A program made the translations under genes and the position numbers. The notes under the pieces are model-generated. The model saw only the letters and a list, made by a program, of their open reading frames with translations. It was not told the origin of the DNA and ran no database searches. Shown here in pieces: positions 38,701 to 46,720 of a stretch of DNA of 64,000 nt (its first letter is position 1; every line of letters begins with the position of its first letter). Source of the stretch: Marisa cornuarietis (lineage: Eukaryota; Mollusca; Gastropoda; Architaenioglossa; Ampullariidae); contig SMMW01000555.1 of assembly GCA_004794655.1 (NCBI GenBank), forward strand, positions 8,205,001-8,269,000. Direction: 5' to 3'.

Positions 38701-41700
38701 TGGAGCAGCCAAAGCAGGCAATCTCCCACAACAAATCCAAGACCATAGTTTAGTACCTCATCGAGTAAGTGAACACAACCCGCCGTCAGACGACCAGATG
38801 CTCGGTCTGAAACGCCACCAAAGGCCATCATCTTCCACCTGAGCACCGGACACTGCCTGGGGCTGTCATACACCGAAAACTGCCCAGGGGAGACAGCTTC
38901 ACAGACCCTGGATCATGTCCTGCAGCTCACTTCATCACAACAGAAAAGAGTAAAGTCTGACAGGCACGGTCTCTGTTAACGCTAAAGAAAGAAAAAGTAC
39001 AAAGGCTTAAAATGAAATGTTAATAGCCTTAGATCTCATATTGGTCAAGAGGGGCGGATGTTGGAGTTATCTAACAAAGGTCCGTTTAAGTCCGTTTGAG
39101 TCATGTAAAGGTCCTTCTTGACAGGCGCACATTAAAATATGTGACTGTCTGGCAGCTAGTTTTTTATATTGTTTATTTGATAGTATATAGTTAAGAAGGT
39201 TCTTAATACGTATGTCGTGTCCAACAGCGCTGACCCTTCCTGGAAAAGCAGGAAATATCTCAAAGACTTGAGACACGTGGTGGTTGATGGGAGGAGTAGG
39301 GGTAAGGTAGAAATCATGGGTGGCCATCAGTTATCTTCATAAATTCTTTTTCTGCGTGGGGCCTTTGAATCAGGTAGATAGAGGGAACTTGAGAGGCGAC
39401 ACGAAATCCTTACAGCTAGTTTGCCAACTTATTTAGCCCCATCTGTCGAATGTTTGAGGAACGTAATGCTCAATCAAATTGGCTTTCAGCGTTTGTTTCC
39501 CGCCCCTCAAGCTGTTACCTCCCTTATGTGGTATTTCTTCATATCGAGGTGTGCTGTCGTCAATACAAGGAAGGGAGAGAGGGTGGCGAGGGGTGTGGGT
39601 GCTGGCGAGGCCGTCCGTGCTTTACTTACCAGATAATTTTACAAGGCTCTGCGGCGGCAGCAGGAGCAAATGGACAGTCGTGGATAGTAACGCCAGTAGT
39701 CCGAGCCGTCAGTTGAGTGTGTTTGTGGCGACTGTAATGAATGTTCCTGCCGTGATGTTTGGCTGGCTGCTTGGTTGGCTGGACGCTTGCTCGCTTGAAG
39801 CTTGGAGCCCCTTGGCCTCGCCCATTTCGCTCGCCGTTGCCGGTGGCGAGGAGCATGGAAGACGCGAGTTAATGCGTGCCAGGCGCGTGTATCAACAGAG
39901 AGAAATGATTAGAGAGATGGCAGATAGGCGCGAGCGAATTTCTGTCATATTTAGAAATTTTCCTCAGATTCCCGCCAGGAAACGCGATATCGGACGAGAT
40001 TCGCCATGATACTGGGAAGCGGTGTGCCTGAGTGCTCCCAGCATTCCTCGGTGGCAGGAGGAGAAATGAAAACAGGGCGAGATAGATGCTGTGAGACGCC
40101 TTCGGGAACTGTTGTTGCCTCTGATCTGATGTCCCATCCTTCTCATCACCACCCGATGCAATATTTGTTTGAAGCCGGGTGAATTCTGCCACTTGGGTCT
40201 CTTGTACTTTTCAGCACCACGCCTCTTATTTCTTGTCCCAAGCTAATCTGTCTTTTTCTCTTTCTCTCTCTCTCTCTCACACACACACACTTTCTCTCTG
40301 TGTTTGGAACATTGTGTTGGACCTGCCTCATTACACGTGTGGTCGTTTTAAGTAGATCTATCAAGACGTAATTTTTTTAATACTAATTTTTAAACACATT
40401 TTTTCAGTAGCATACGCGTGAAAACCCTTTCCTCCTGCACACACGCGAAAACACACACACGCGCACACACACACACACATATGCGCGGACACACTTTAGA
40501 TATGAAACTGCTAAGAAAGTATGGATCGTTTTTCTGTACATGGTGTTTATTCCCGCGATCAGCCCCTCTCCTCGTGGGGAATCTAATTTATTGTGGCAAT
40601 TTTATCTATCTGCAGATATTGTGATAATGTGCGAGCTAAATTCCCGCGCTACTTTCACGTCAAGAACGGGACTGTTTTCTGCATCAGATATTCTCCTTAG
40701 GGCGAGATGGGACATGAGATTGGGCAGGGTTGCACCCGGAAAGCCCTCCAGATCCAGGCTTTTGTACTGTGATACGCATCTGCTACAGACAATTTTTCCC
40801 GTTCCTGTCAGGGGTGGAAGTGGGGAGAGAAAACATTTCATATTTCAGTCGAGCGTGGCGTGTTTTTTCATTGGGCAGTTTATTGGAAAGTTATTTAGTC
40901 TTTCTGGCAAGGTGCTTCAGCGTGGAAGGCGCTCATCAGTTACAGTAAGAAGAAGAAAAAAGAACCAGAATAGATGGGGGAGAAGTGAGAGAGGCTTCGG
41001 TGTTGGAGAGGTCGTTATGATGGAAGCAACTGATATTTTGTCGAGTTCAATGTTAACCTAAGTCAAAGATGAAACTGAGCTTAAAGTTGCTGACAGGTTT
41101 AAAGGACCTTTAGTGTGTTACAAATACGATGTGGTTTTGGCTTTCCTTTTTACCTCAACACATACAGGTCTGTTGACCAAAAATTACAAAATAATTGTGA
41201 CGAGACAGGAATTAACGTTTTTGACCATTTCCCGATATATATATATATACACAGAGTGAACAGAAAAGCCTGCACACATTAACCAGGAGGTTGCAACCTA
41301 GTAATGTTTATGAAGGATACTCCTTAACAGTAGAAAGTGTTATTTCATGGGATAGATTAATTGTTTTATGCTGTTCTGCCTGTTTAACACTGAACGGTAG
41401 TGTTGAACACTGGGGCTGCCGTTATTGATCAAGTGGTTTGCTTCTTGATGTGACTTAAAACGTCATGTGGTCTGTTTAACGGGACATTATTTGTCGCGTG
41501 GTCTGTTTCTTGACGTGAAGTGTTTTTGGGGTCAGTAAGGAAAGGGTGTGGACAGCTCATCTGCCCACTAACAGTGATAGGGGCCTGATTTCTCAGCGGA
41601 AGAACAAAGAAAGTGGAAGGATAGCTGCTCCTTCCACACACCTTGACACGGTGGACGACTTACACTTCTGACTCGCTAGACTCTGGAACATTTATGCACC

Positions 41701-42264
41701 TTTAGTTTTAACTTGTGAGCGACTTTGCCTAGCATAGATTGGATAAAAGTCGTTTAAACTTTAAGAGGCGGGATTTACATCGCAAGGGTTAACTTGGTGA
41801 GTCTAAGGATGAATTTGGCCAATGATTAACGTTTTTTAAGGTTTGTTTGCATTTCTTTTTCAGGATTACATTCGATGTGGGGTGGCGTGCAGAACAAGCG
41901 CAGACATATTTTTGACAGGTAAGTTAGATAGTTAAATATCACTCTTGTAACAGAATGCTAGGCAACCAACAGTCTTTGAAGTAGGACGATAATAGCGATG
42001 GTAATGACATTCATCACCTCATGATGAGCTGGAGGTCGTTCATATGTACATTTAATCGACGTAGATTGTGTGAGAGAATAGATGGCATATGGAATGAGAG
42101 GTAGATTCATGCCGTTAACGATGTGAATACTGTGACAGGTTCCTATGACCACAAGGCCAAGCTGTTCGATACCCGCAGAGAAGCCAGTGTGCTGACAGTT
42201 GAGCATGGCCACCCGGTGGAAAGTGTACTCATGTTCCCCAACGGCAACATTTTTATGACGGCAG
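17680..42264 (+). CDS. UTP15: UTP15, U3 snoRNA-associated WD40 protein (exons 1-6, spliced, 3' partial)
   Basis: UTP15 is a nucleolar WD40-repeat protein of the t-UTP/UTP-A subcomplex of the small-subunit processome, acting in rDNA transcription and 18S pre-rRNA processing. Six exons join to 676 bases (225 codons plus one base): 17680-17772, 19899-19991, 28729-28913, 29815-29938, 41864-41918 and 42139-42264. Phases at the junctions are 0, 0, 2, 0, 1 and 1; every intron has GT and AG ends. The product begins [19 protein letters not shown], keeps the family's TPDALYW and YAVTNSTR region, then WD repeats with [36 protein letters not shown], and the strongly conserved [16 protein letters not shown] block. 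The start has an A at -3 and G at +4 and an in-frame stop 24 bases upstream. Missing are the remaining WD repeats and the C-terminal UTP15 domain (the full protein is normally about 520 residues); I found no further exon to 64000. Confidence 0.93.
18641..19022 (+). mobile_element. CR1/L2-like LINE 3' end, 5'-truncated (copy 1, intron 1)
   Basis: The sense strand is plus. The left end encodes a decayed reverse-transcriptase C-terminus with [17 protein letters not shown] then a stop, a phrase typical of the last residues of CR1/L2-type LINE ORF2. The 3' UTR ends in a motif with the palindrome GAGCATGCTC, GCTATAAAAATC, and an (ATT)n tail (about 19007-19020). Three further copies in UTP15 introns share it. 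Confidence 0.7.
19109..19135 (+). repeat. Short telomere-like CCTAACCC repeats
   Basis: AAACCTAACCCTAACCCC at 19114-19131 gives two to three units of the CCCTAA animal telomere repeat, sitting between two oppositely oriented LINE copies. It is too short to be diagnostic and may belong to one of the repeats. Confidence 0.4.
19188..19400 (-). mobile_element. CR1/L2-like LINE 3' tail (copy 2, intron 1, inverted)
   Basis: On the plus strand it reads CAAACTCACACTCTTAAGAAGCATGCTC followed by diverged tail sequence, matching the 3' UTR of copies 3 and 4; the element is therefore on the minus strand and is missing the coding part. It lies 166 bases from copy 1 in the opposite direction, so the two could pair as an inverted repeat in RNA. 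Confidence 0.6.
19899..19991 (+). CDS. UTP15: UTP15 exon 2
   Basis: Codons 32-62, [20 protein letters not shown] through YAVTNSTR. Acceptor TTTCAG|ATT and donor AGA|GTAAGA. The block matches the family's KEFGAVSKVDFSP-type start of the first WD repeat. Confidence 0.9.
20736..20901 (+). repeat. Tandem duplication, about 83 bp x 2
   Basis: Copies 20736-20820 and 20821-20901 share CACTAACGCCAGTAGATGGATCC with a few substitutions and a small indel. The sequence that follows the second copy (ATCCTGAAATAGATAC and on to TTAGCTTGAAAA, to about 20932) recurs at 21921-21961, so a longer unit is dispersed in this intron. Confidence 0.8.
21411..21609 (+). mobile_element. tRNA-derived SINE (intron 2)
   Basis: The head has an A-box-like TGGTTAAGAC (21429-21438) and a B-box-like GGTTCAATTC (21466-21475) at tRNA-like spacing. 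A C/G-homopolymer region follows, then a LINE-type tail with AAAGCGCTATGAGCC, ATATGGCGCTGTACAAATCC and (TTA)n. Polymerase III promoter plus LINE-like tail defines a SINE of about 200 bp on the plus strand. Target duplications were not resolved. Confidence 0.75.
22122..22205 (-). mobile_element. LINE/SINE tail fragment with (TTA)n
   Basis: On the plus strand it starts with AATAATAATAATTTATAGAGCGCC and goes on through ACCAACAAGG. This is the reverse complement of a tail ending in GGCGCTCTATAAATTATT. It is a different family from the four clustered LINE copies. Confidence 0.45.
23286..23735 (-). mobile_element. CR1/L2-like LINE 3' end, 5'-truncated (copy 3, intron 2)
   Basis: Reading the minus strand, a decayed RT C-terminus (phrases like [10 protein letters not shown], with frameshifts) is followed by the shared 3' UTR with GAGCATGCTC and ends in (TTA)n at 23286-23309. 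About 450 bp long. It aligns by eye along its length with copy 4. Confidence 0.7.
24580..25158 (-). mobile_element. CR1/L2-like LINE 3' end, 5'-truncated (copy 4, intron 2)
   Basis: This is the longest of the four copies. The minus-strand frame at 24937-25158 reads [19 protein letters not shown], matching the usual LINE segment before the final FKxxLKTHLF-like motif. The same 3' UTR and palindrome follow, ending at an A/T-rich tail near 24580. Confidence 0.72.
25159..28728. other. Intron 2 remainder, non-coding
   Basis: No supported gene or repeat. Frames such as minus 25366-25692 and plus 27657-27980 are open but lack domains, splice context or family resemblance. Confidence 0.5.
28729..28913 (+). 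CDS. UTP15: UTP15 exon 3
   Basis: Encodes [20 protein letters not shown] through RVFKGHTG (61 codons plus two bases). Acceptor GAACAG|GTT, donor GG|GTACGT. It contains the first complete WD40 blade, with [13 protein letters not shown]. Confidence 0.92.
29815..29938 (+). CDS. UTP15: UTP15 exon 4
   Basis: Encodes (G)[41 protein letters not shown]: a second WD blade with the expected SND-K-RVWD signature. Acceptor TCGTGCAG|C, donor GCG|GTAAGT. Confidence 0.92.
29939..36424. other. Intron 4, left part, non-coding
   Basis: No gene supported. It contains short simple repeats ((GT)n near 32325-32346) and a G-rich run at 34655-34686 with four or more G-tracts separated by short spacers, a G-quadruplex-compatible pattern. 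Long frames here overlap on both strands and have no recognised domain. Confidence 0.5.
36425..37306 (+). mobile_element. Tigger/pogo-like DNA transposon, internally deleted
   Basis: The ends are inverted repeats: CAGTGGTACCTTGAGATACGAG on the left and its complement at the right end, flanked by a TA duplication (36423-36424 and 37307-37308). Such TIRs and the TA target are the hallmark of Tc1/mariner-superfamily Tigger elements. Subterminal direct repeats of GAGATACGAGCTG occur at both ends. It holds only the N-terminal part of a transposase (separate entry); the catalytic DDE portion is deleted, giving an 882-bp non-autonomous copy. Confidence 0.88.
36717..37166 (+). pseudogene. Tigger-like transposase remnant (CENP-B/HTH N-terminus)
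   Basis: Begins [20 protein letters not shown] and reads into a psq-type helix-turn-helix, then stops at a TGA (36819-36821). With frameshifts the similarity goes on through [34 protein letters not shown], (stop) [20 protein letters not shown] and, in another frame, [19 protein letters not shown], the end of the CENP-B DNA-binding region. The DDE nuclease domain that should follow is absent. At least two in-frame stops and two frameshifts show it is dead. Confidence 0.85.
37500..38990. mobile_element. Degenerate non-LTR retrotransposon with RNase H, 5' part inverted
   Basis: The minus strand at about 37517-37765 encodes a reverse-transcriptase fragment ([20 protein letters not shown], then toward a GVTI motif). 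The plus strand from about 37747 onward continues the same protein with [11 protein letters not shown], then a decayed C-terminal thumb and an RNase H-like domain ([10 protein letters not shown], later [12 protein letters not shown]; the family has ...GNExADxLA) and a zinc-knuckle-like end (LDHVLQ). Many stops and shifts. The 5' part is inverted exactly against the 3' part, a twin-priming structure. The end near 38990 is approximate. Confidence 0.8.
38991..41863. other. Intron 4, right part, non-coding
   Basis: Contains (TC)n(AC)n at 40258-40290 and a CA-rich repeat at 40437-40479. Imperfect internal repeats of GTGGTCTGTTTCTTGACGTG type occur near 41430-41520. Frames of 173-176 codons at 39479-40009 and 40540-41061 have no recognisable domain. 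Confidence 0.5.
41864..41918 (+). CDS. UTP15: UTP15 exon 5
   Basis: Encodes [18 protein letters not shown] plus the first base of Gly. Acceptor TTTTTCAG|GAT, donor ACAG|GTAAGT. Matches the family's DYVRCGCAS-type linker before the next blade. It is too short to stand out as an open frame. Confidence 0.92.
42139..42264 (+). CDS. UTP15: UTP15 exon 6
   Basis: Encodes (G)[18 protein letters not shown] through [19 protein letters not shown] plus one base. Acceptor GTGACAG|GT, donor GCAG|GTAAGG. Contains the most conserved UTP15 stretch, VEHG-PVESVL-FP. Confidence 0.95.
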
Positions 42265-45200
42265 GTAAGGCCTGCACACCCACACACCGCATATATGTCA
42301 CACATGGACACATACACACGATAGACTAAAATGCACACGACACATAAACACGCATGACACTTTTCTACGCGACATGGAGACACGAGAGATACAAAAATAC
42401 ACGACACTCTTTCACGCATACATACGCGCACACGATGCACATTGCACACACACTGACTTGAGCTGACCTCCTGCATATTTACAAACGTTTTTACTTGGTG
42501 AATGCTTAATTGAGGTGTTACGGCGTGATTGTATTTTTTTTTATAGAAAGGTTGTGCGAGATGTCTAAAGGGTCTTTCCCTTATTGACATAAAAGGCGAG
42601 AAAAAGTGACAGAAAGAAAAGAACACAAGCAAACTAAAAAGAAAAAAAGTGATTTTTGTGGAAAAACGTAACTCGCGTTAGGCTTGTTAAAAATATGGAG
42701 TACAGGAGAAAGAACGATTCACTGTTCCAAGTGACAACAGATTAGGGTGGAGGGGAGGCCAGGAAAGTAACATACACATCTGTCTCGGTATTGTGTATAG
42801 CGGGTGGGAGCGGGGGCAAAAGTGGGAGGAAGATAGCGGCAAGAAGATTCATTGATGGGCGAGGGGGAAATGTGAGAGAAAGGCAAAAGATGTGGCACCA
42901 ACGTCAATTTGCCCAACCACCAACACCGCTTAATAACCGTCAGCTTTGGTCACAGAATATGTGAGGGGAATGTATGATCAAACACAGCCACTCCAAAACA
43001 CAGAATCCACCGTCATTTCACGATTCACTGGACATGACAGCCGTTGACTAGAAGAAATTGATTGGTTGAAAAATAAATAAACAAAATATTTGCGTTTATT
43101 TGATCTTGTTTTGGATTTCAATTAGCTCTTGAAGATTACATAGTCGGGTAGAGGGATGGGGGTCAAACTGAATGTTTTTACTGTGCTGAGAACAAGTTGT
43201 TTGACATTTATGAGCTAAGGGAATGTATGTCATGTTTTGTTATGTCGAAACTCTCTTTTCTTTATTTCTGTGTGTGTGTGGGTCCTTTCTGAACTTTTCT
43301 ACGCTTGATGTCATTTGAAGAATGAGTCGATTCGAGAACATCACCGATGGGCCTGGCATCAGGCACTTAGTCTTGTTATTATCAGGGGACTGGTTTGCCC
43401 ACTTTGTGGCGATAATTTTGTAGCTAATGGGATTTAAAAATGTTAAAAAATCACCACAGTTTTTAGTCGATATTAGTCACACCGTCCCATCACTGAGACC
43501 AGACATATGCTGTAGAGCAGTACCTTAGTCAGATTATTGATAACTGTCATATATACATTTTCCAAACATAAACAACATTGGAAGTTGCATATCCGGTCAT
43601 CAAAAGACGCGCTTTTGGTCGTAGTTATGTACAGATATAATCTGGAGCTGGGGCTCTATATACCTTTTTTTTTAACTGAATGTGTTTTCGGCTGTAAAGT
43701 GTTTTCGGGTGCATTGGATCGATGTCTTTTGTGCACTTGTTGGCTCAGGGGTGAGAAAGGAGAATGAAGAAGAGGTTGTTTAGGGAAAGTCTTTCATGTT
43801 TTCATGTTTCATGATTTTTTGAGGGATCGGGTTTGGATATGTCCGAAAACATTCATCACTTTTGTGCCTTGAACGTTAAAGTGAGAGGAAATGAAGTAAA
43901 CACTTTTTAGATCAAGCAATTTCCTACAAACTAGTACCCGTTCGGCACGTGATTATCTGAATGCTTTCTGTAAAACATGGCATGTCTGCTGGATTAACAG
44001 CAGTATACGCCGTTTCGTGTTTTACTTTGAGCAGGCGATTAACGCTGGGTTATTGTCACCGCAGAATATAGGAAGGAGCTTTAAACTGTGATAACACGTG
44101 TGGTATTATTAGGCGTGCACTTCCGAGACCACGAGTGGCACAGGGCGGCAGCTAGGCATGCACATGCAGGTGCTTCCGTAAACCCTCGGAGAAACCTCTC
44201 CAGCCCACTACTGGAACAAAAACCAAAACAAAACGGAAAAAAACCCTCATAAATGCTAGGAGAGGATCAGCGACCAAAAGAAAGTAGTGCTGATTTATCC
44301 CATCTTCCGCCTGGTTTTCGAAAGACGCATTCGGTCACAAAGCTTCGCTAACAGAGAGAGCGTATGTAACTTTTGCCCGCAGATATTAAGAGCCAATCGT
44401 TAGCATTCGTTACCGCTTCCTCGCGAAAGCCAGCCGTTGTTAGAAAGGGGAGTTGGGGAGTAGCCAGGGCATTTCCCAGAAATGTCGGTACAGTCTAAGT
44501 GGGTTACGCAAGTCCATCGTAGATTATCGTCCTGGAGCTAAAAAGACAAGTTTGACATCTTTGATCCGATTTTGTGGCACTATTCCAAGGAGCTAAGGTG
44601 TGCAACCTGCGGAATATCCAGATGTGCGCAGCTCGATGCATTACTTGCATTTAACGAACTGCTTGCGTTCATAGACTTGTTATCTCCTTCGGCTTGATCT
44701 ATTCCGTCTGTTTTGCTTCCTTGTCTGTTATCGCAATAGAAAATACGAACCATGGGGATGAGATGCTGCAGGAAAATCCTTCGTATCTCCTACAAGTATG
44801 AGCACTTCTCAAGACCATCAGAACCCACAAAAACTATCCAGCAGGGAAGAGTAGAAAGGTAGAAAAGTGGCACACACACACAAAAAAAAGAAAAGAAGTG
44901 GGCAAACGACTACAGATGTCTGCGCCTGCTTCCGGTCCATAGGTATCCCCCAGGAGGTTTGCCCTCAATCCATAATTACGGGCTGAAAAGGTTTCCTATT
45001 AGTTTTGTTGGTTACCCATTGAAACAATGCGTCTCTTCAGGGGTTATAGCTTGTAAACATGTTCGTGGTCAGTCTATAAGCAGTTGTCGTTTTGTGCAGA
45101 ACCTGCTCACTATCGCCCAAAATTGGCGTGAGAGGTCAGGGCGTTTTCAGATTCCGCATCTATTCATGTGCTCTCCCCTACCACTCCCAACAACAGGTAC

Positions 45201-45454
45201 CAGTCAAGGGACGAATGACTGACGATAAGCAGTTGTCGACATAAAAGAATGTTCGGATCTCAGGACATCTAACACACACACACACACACACAGATGTACG
45301 TATAGCGTGCACACACACACTCTCTCTCTCTCGCATGCACGCACACCATGGAAAGTACCTTGTTTTAGACTGCACAGGAATGTGAATTACTTTGTTCTTC
45401 CCTGTCATCATGTGATATTCAGTGGACGAGAATGCTGTAACATCTCGTCTCTCC
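42265..45454. other. Intron 6, left part, non-coding
   Basis: CA/CG-rich simple sequence follows the exon (42280-42450); a (CA)10 run is at 45272-45292 and (TC)n at 45318-45332. I looked for the next UTP15 exon (beginning with the completed Gly and a VKVWD motif) and did not see it. Confidence 0.5.
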
Positions 45455-46407
45455 ATGAACCGGACGGGCGCTCAGGCCTTGCGCCCAACATACGTTTGTT
45501 TCATCTGTTCCTGAACAGTTCTTCAGTTCTTTCCTAAGCTATAGAATAATTCCACCATGATTCCAGTACCAAAAAAGTCACATTCCAAAGAACTAAATGA
45601 GTGGCCTTGAGCCCTATTCTTGCTAACTGCGTGGAGAGAGTTGTGTGCAACCAGCTAGTCAGTGCAATTGCTGATCAACTAGATCTATACCAGTTCGCGT
45701 ACAAAGCAAAATCAGGAGTGGATGATTTGTCTCTGTAATATGGTAGCAAGTCATCTAGACAGCACTGGTTCATACACATATTCTCTTCATGGACTTTTTT
45801 ATGCGTTCAGTACCATTCAGCCACGCTTGCTATTGCGGTGTCTCGTAGCACTAAACGTTACACATCCCTAGTGCTCTGGATGAGGGAGTTTCTCTGGGAC
45901 AGGCCGCAGAGGGCCAAGTTGGTAGGCACACTCTCAAACACTCTAATCATCAGTACAGGAGACCTATAAGGGTGTGTGTTTTGTCCCTGATACTGTTTTC
46001 TCTCTACACCAGTGAAGTCCAGACAGATCTTTCCAATTGTGTTCTATCGTTGATCAAGTTTGCAGACGATGTGGCGTTGGTTTGCTTGGCTCAAGGACGA
46101 GGACATTCGTGGTTTGAAGAAAGCTTTCTGGTGCTCAGTGTTTCTAAAACTAAATAATTGGTCCTTGATAGAAAGAAACATCAACCTGCCCATACATTTT
46201 TGGTTATTAGCAATGAGACGCTCGAACATGTGCTAAGTGTAGCATTCATTATGGTTCGGCGTTCTTCCCATCAAAGGTGAGGCTTGCTTAATGAGGGTGG
46301 TCAAGATTGCCAGCAAGATCATTGGCTTTCCACAAAGACCACTAGGTGATCTATACTAGGTGAGGTTAAAAACTGTAAGCATCATCACAGACCCCTCTCA
46401 CCAACTA

Positions 46408-46452
<45 letters not shown>

Positions 46453-46720
46453 TCCTTGTTACTCCTCGAGAGAGCATAGGGCCGCAATATCACCTCGCCA
46501 GCGGACCCGGTTTGGGGCAGCCCCCCTCAGTTGGGCCCATGTGGTTCCGCCATCTTTTGCCTCGCTCTCTACTGAACCAACTACATCACCCATCACTATT
46601 TTCAAATGCTACCCTCTGGCCAAAGATGAAAACAACTGGTCGCCAAGAAGAGTACTTTTGCCAGGTTCTTCATACCAAATGCAATATCACTCGTGAATAG
46701 AACTATATAAAAAAAAAATG
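45455..46720 (+). mobile_element. Degenerate L2/Rex1-like LINE reverse transcriptase, interrupted
   Basis: With frameshifts the plus strand follows a non-LTR RT: STMIPVPKKSHSKELN, then the segment before VASHLDS, FMDF...FSTIQP, VLWMREFLWDRPQRAKLVG, then ISTGD-GCVLSLILFSLYT and LIKFADDVALVCL (FADD catalytic motif at about 46054-46075). The C-terminus is IITDPSHQL, interrupted by an insertion, resuming as LHHPSLFSNATLW...GRQEEY...HTKCNI, close to the usual DPSHPLH...LPSGRR...PNAI ending. Several stops and shifts make it inactive. The 5' boundary is approximate. Confidence 0.82.
46400..46588 (-). mobile_element. Retroelement inserted in the LINE, with 13-bp target duplication
   Basis: ACCAACTACATCA occurs at 46400-46412 and again at 46576-46588, interrupting the host LINE reading frame; 163 bases lie between. 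On the minus strand the insert reads GGTTCAGTAGAGAGCG through GCGGCCCTATGCTCTC and ends in an ATGATG run, the typical form of a 5'-truncated non-LTR element or SINE 3' end with (ATG)n tail. Its tail is at the left on the plus strand as (TCA)n, 46408-46452. Confidence 0.8.

Noticed and set aside
39479..40009. 176-codon plus frame within UTP15 intron 4
   Set aside because: Several overlapping frames of equal quality and no resemblance to a known family.
46054..46075. FADD motif as part of a host polymerase gene
   Set aside because: The surrounding phrases are those of a non-LTR reverse transcriptase with stops and frameshifts.
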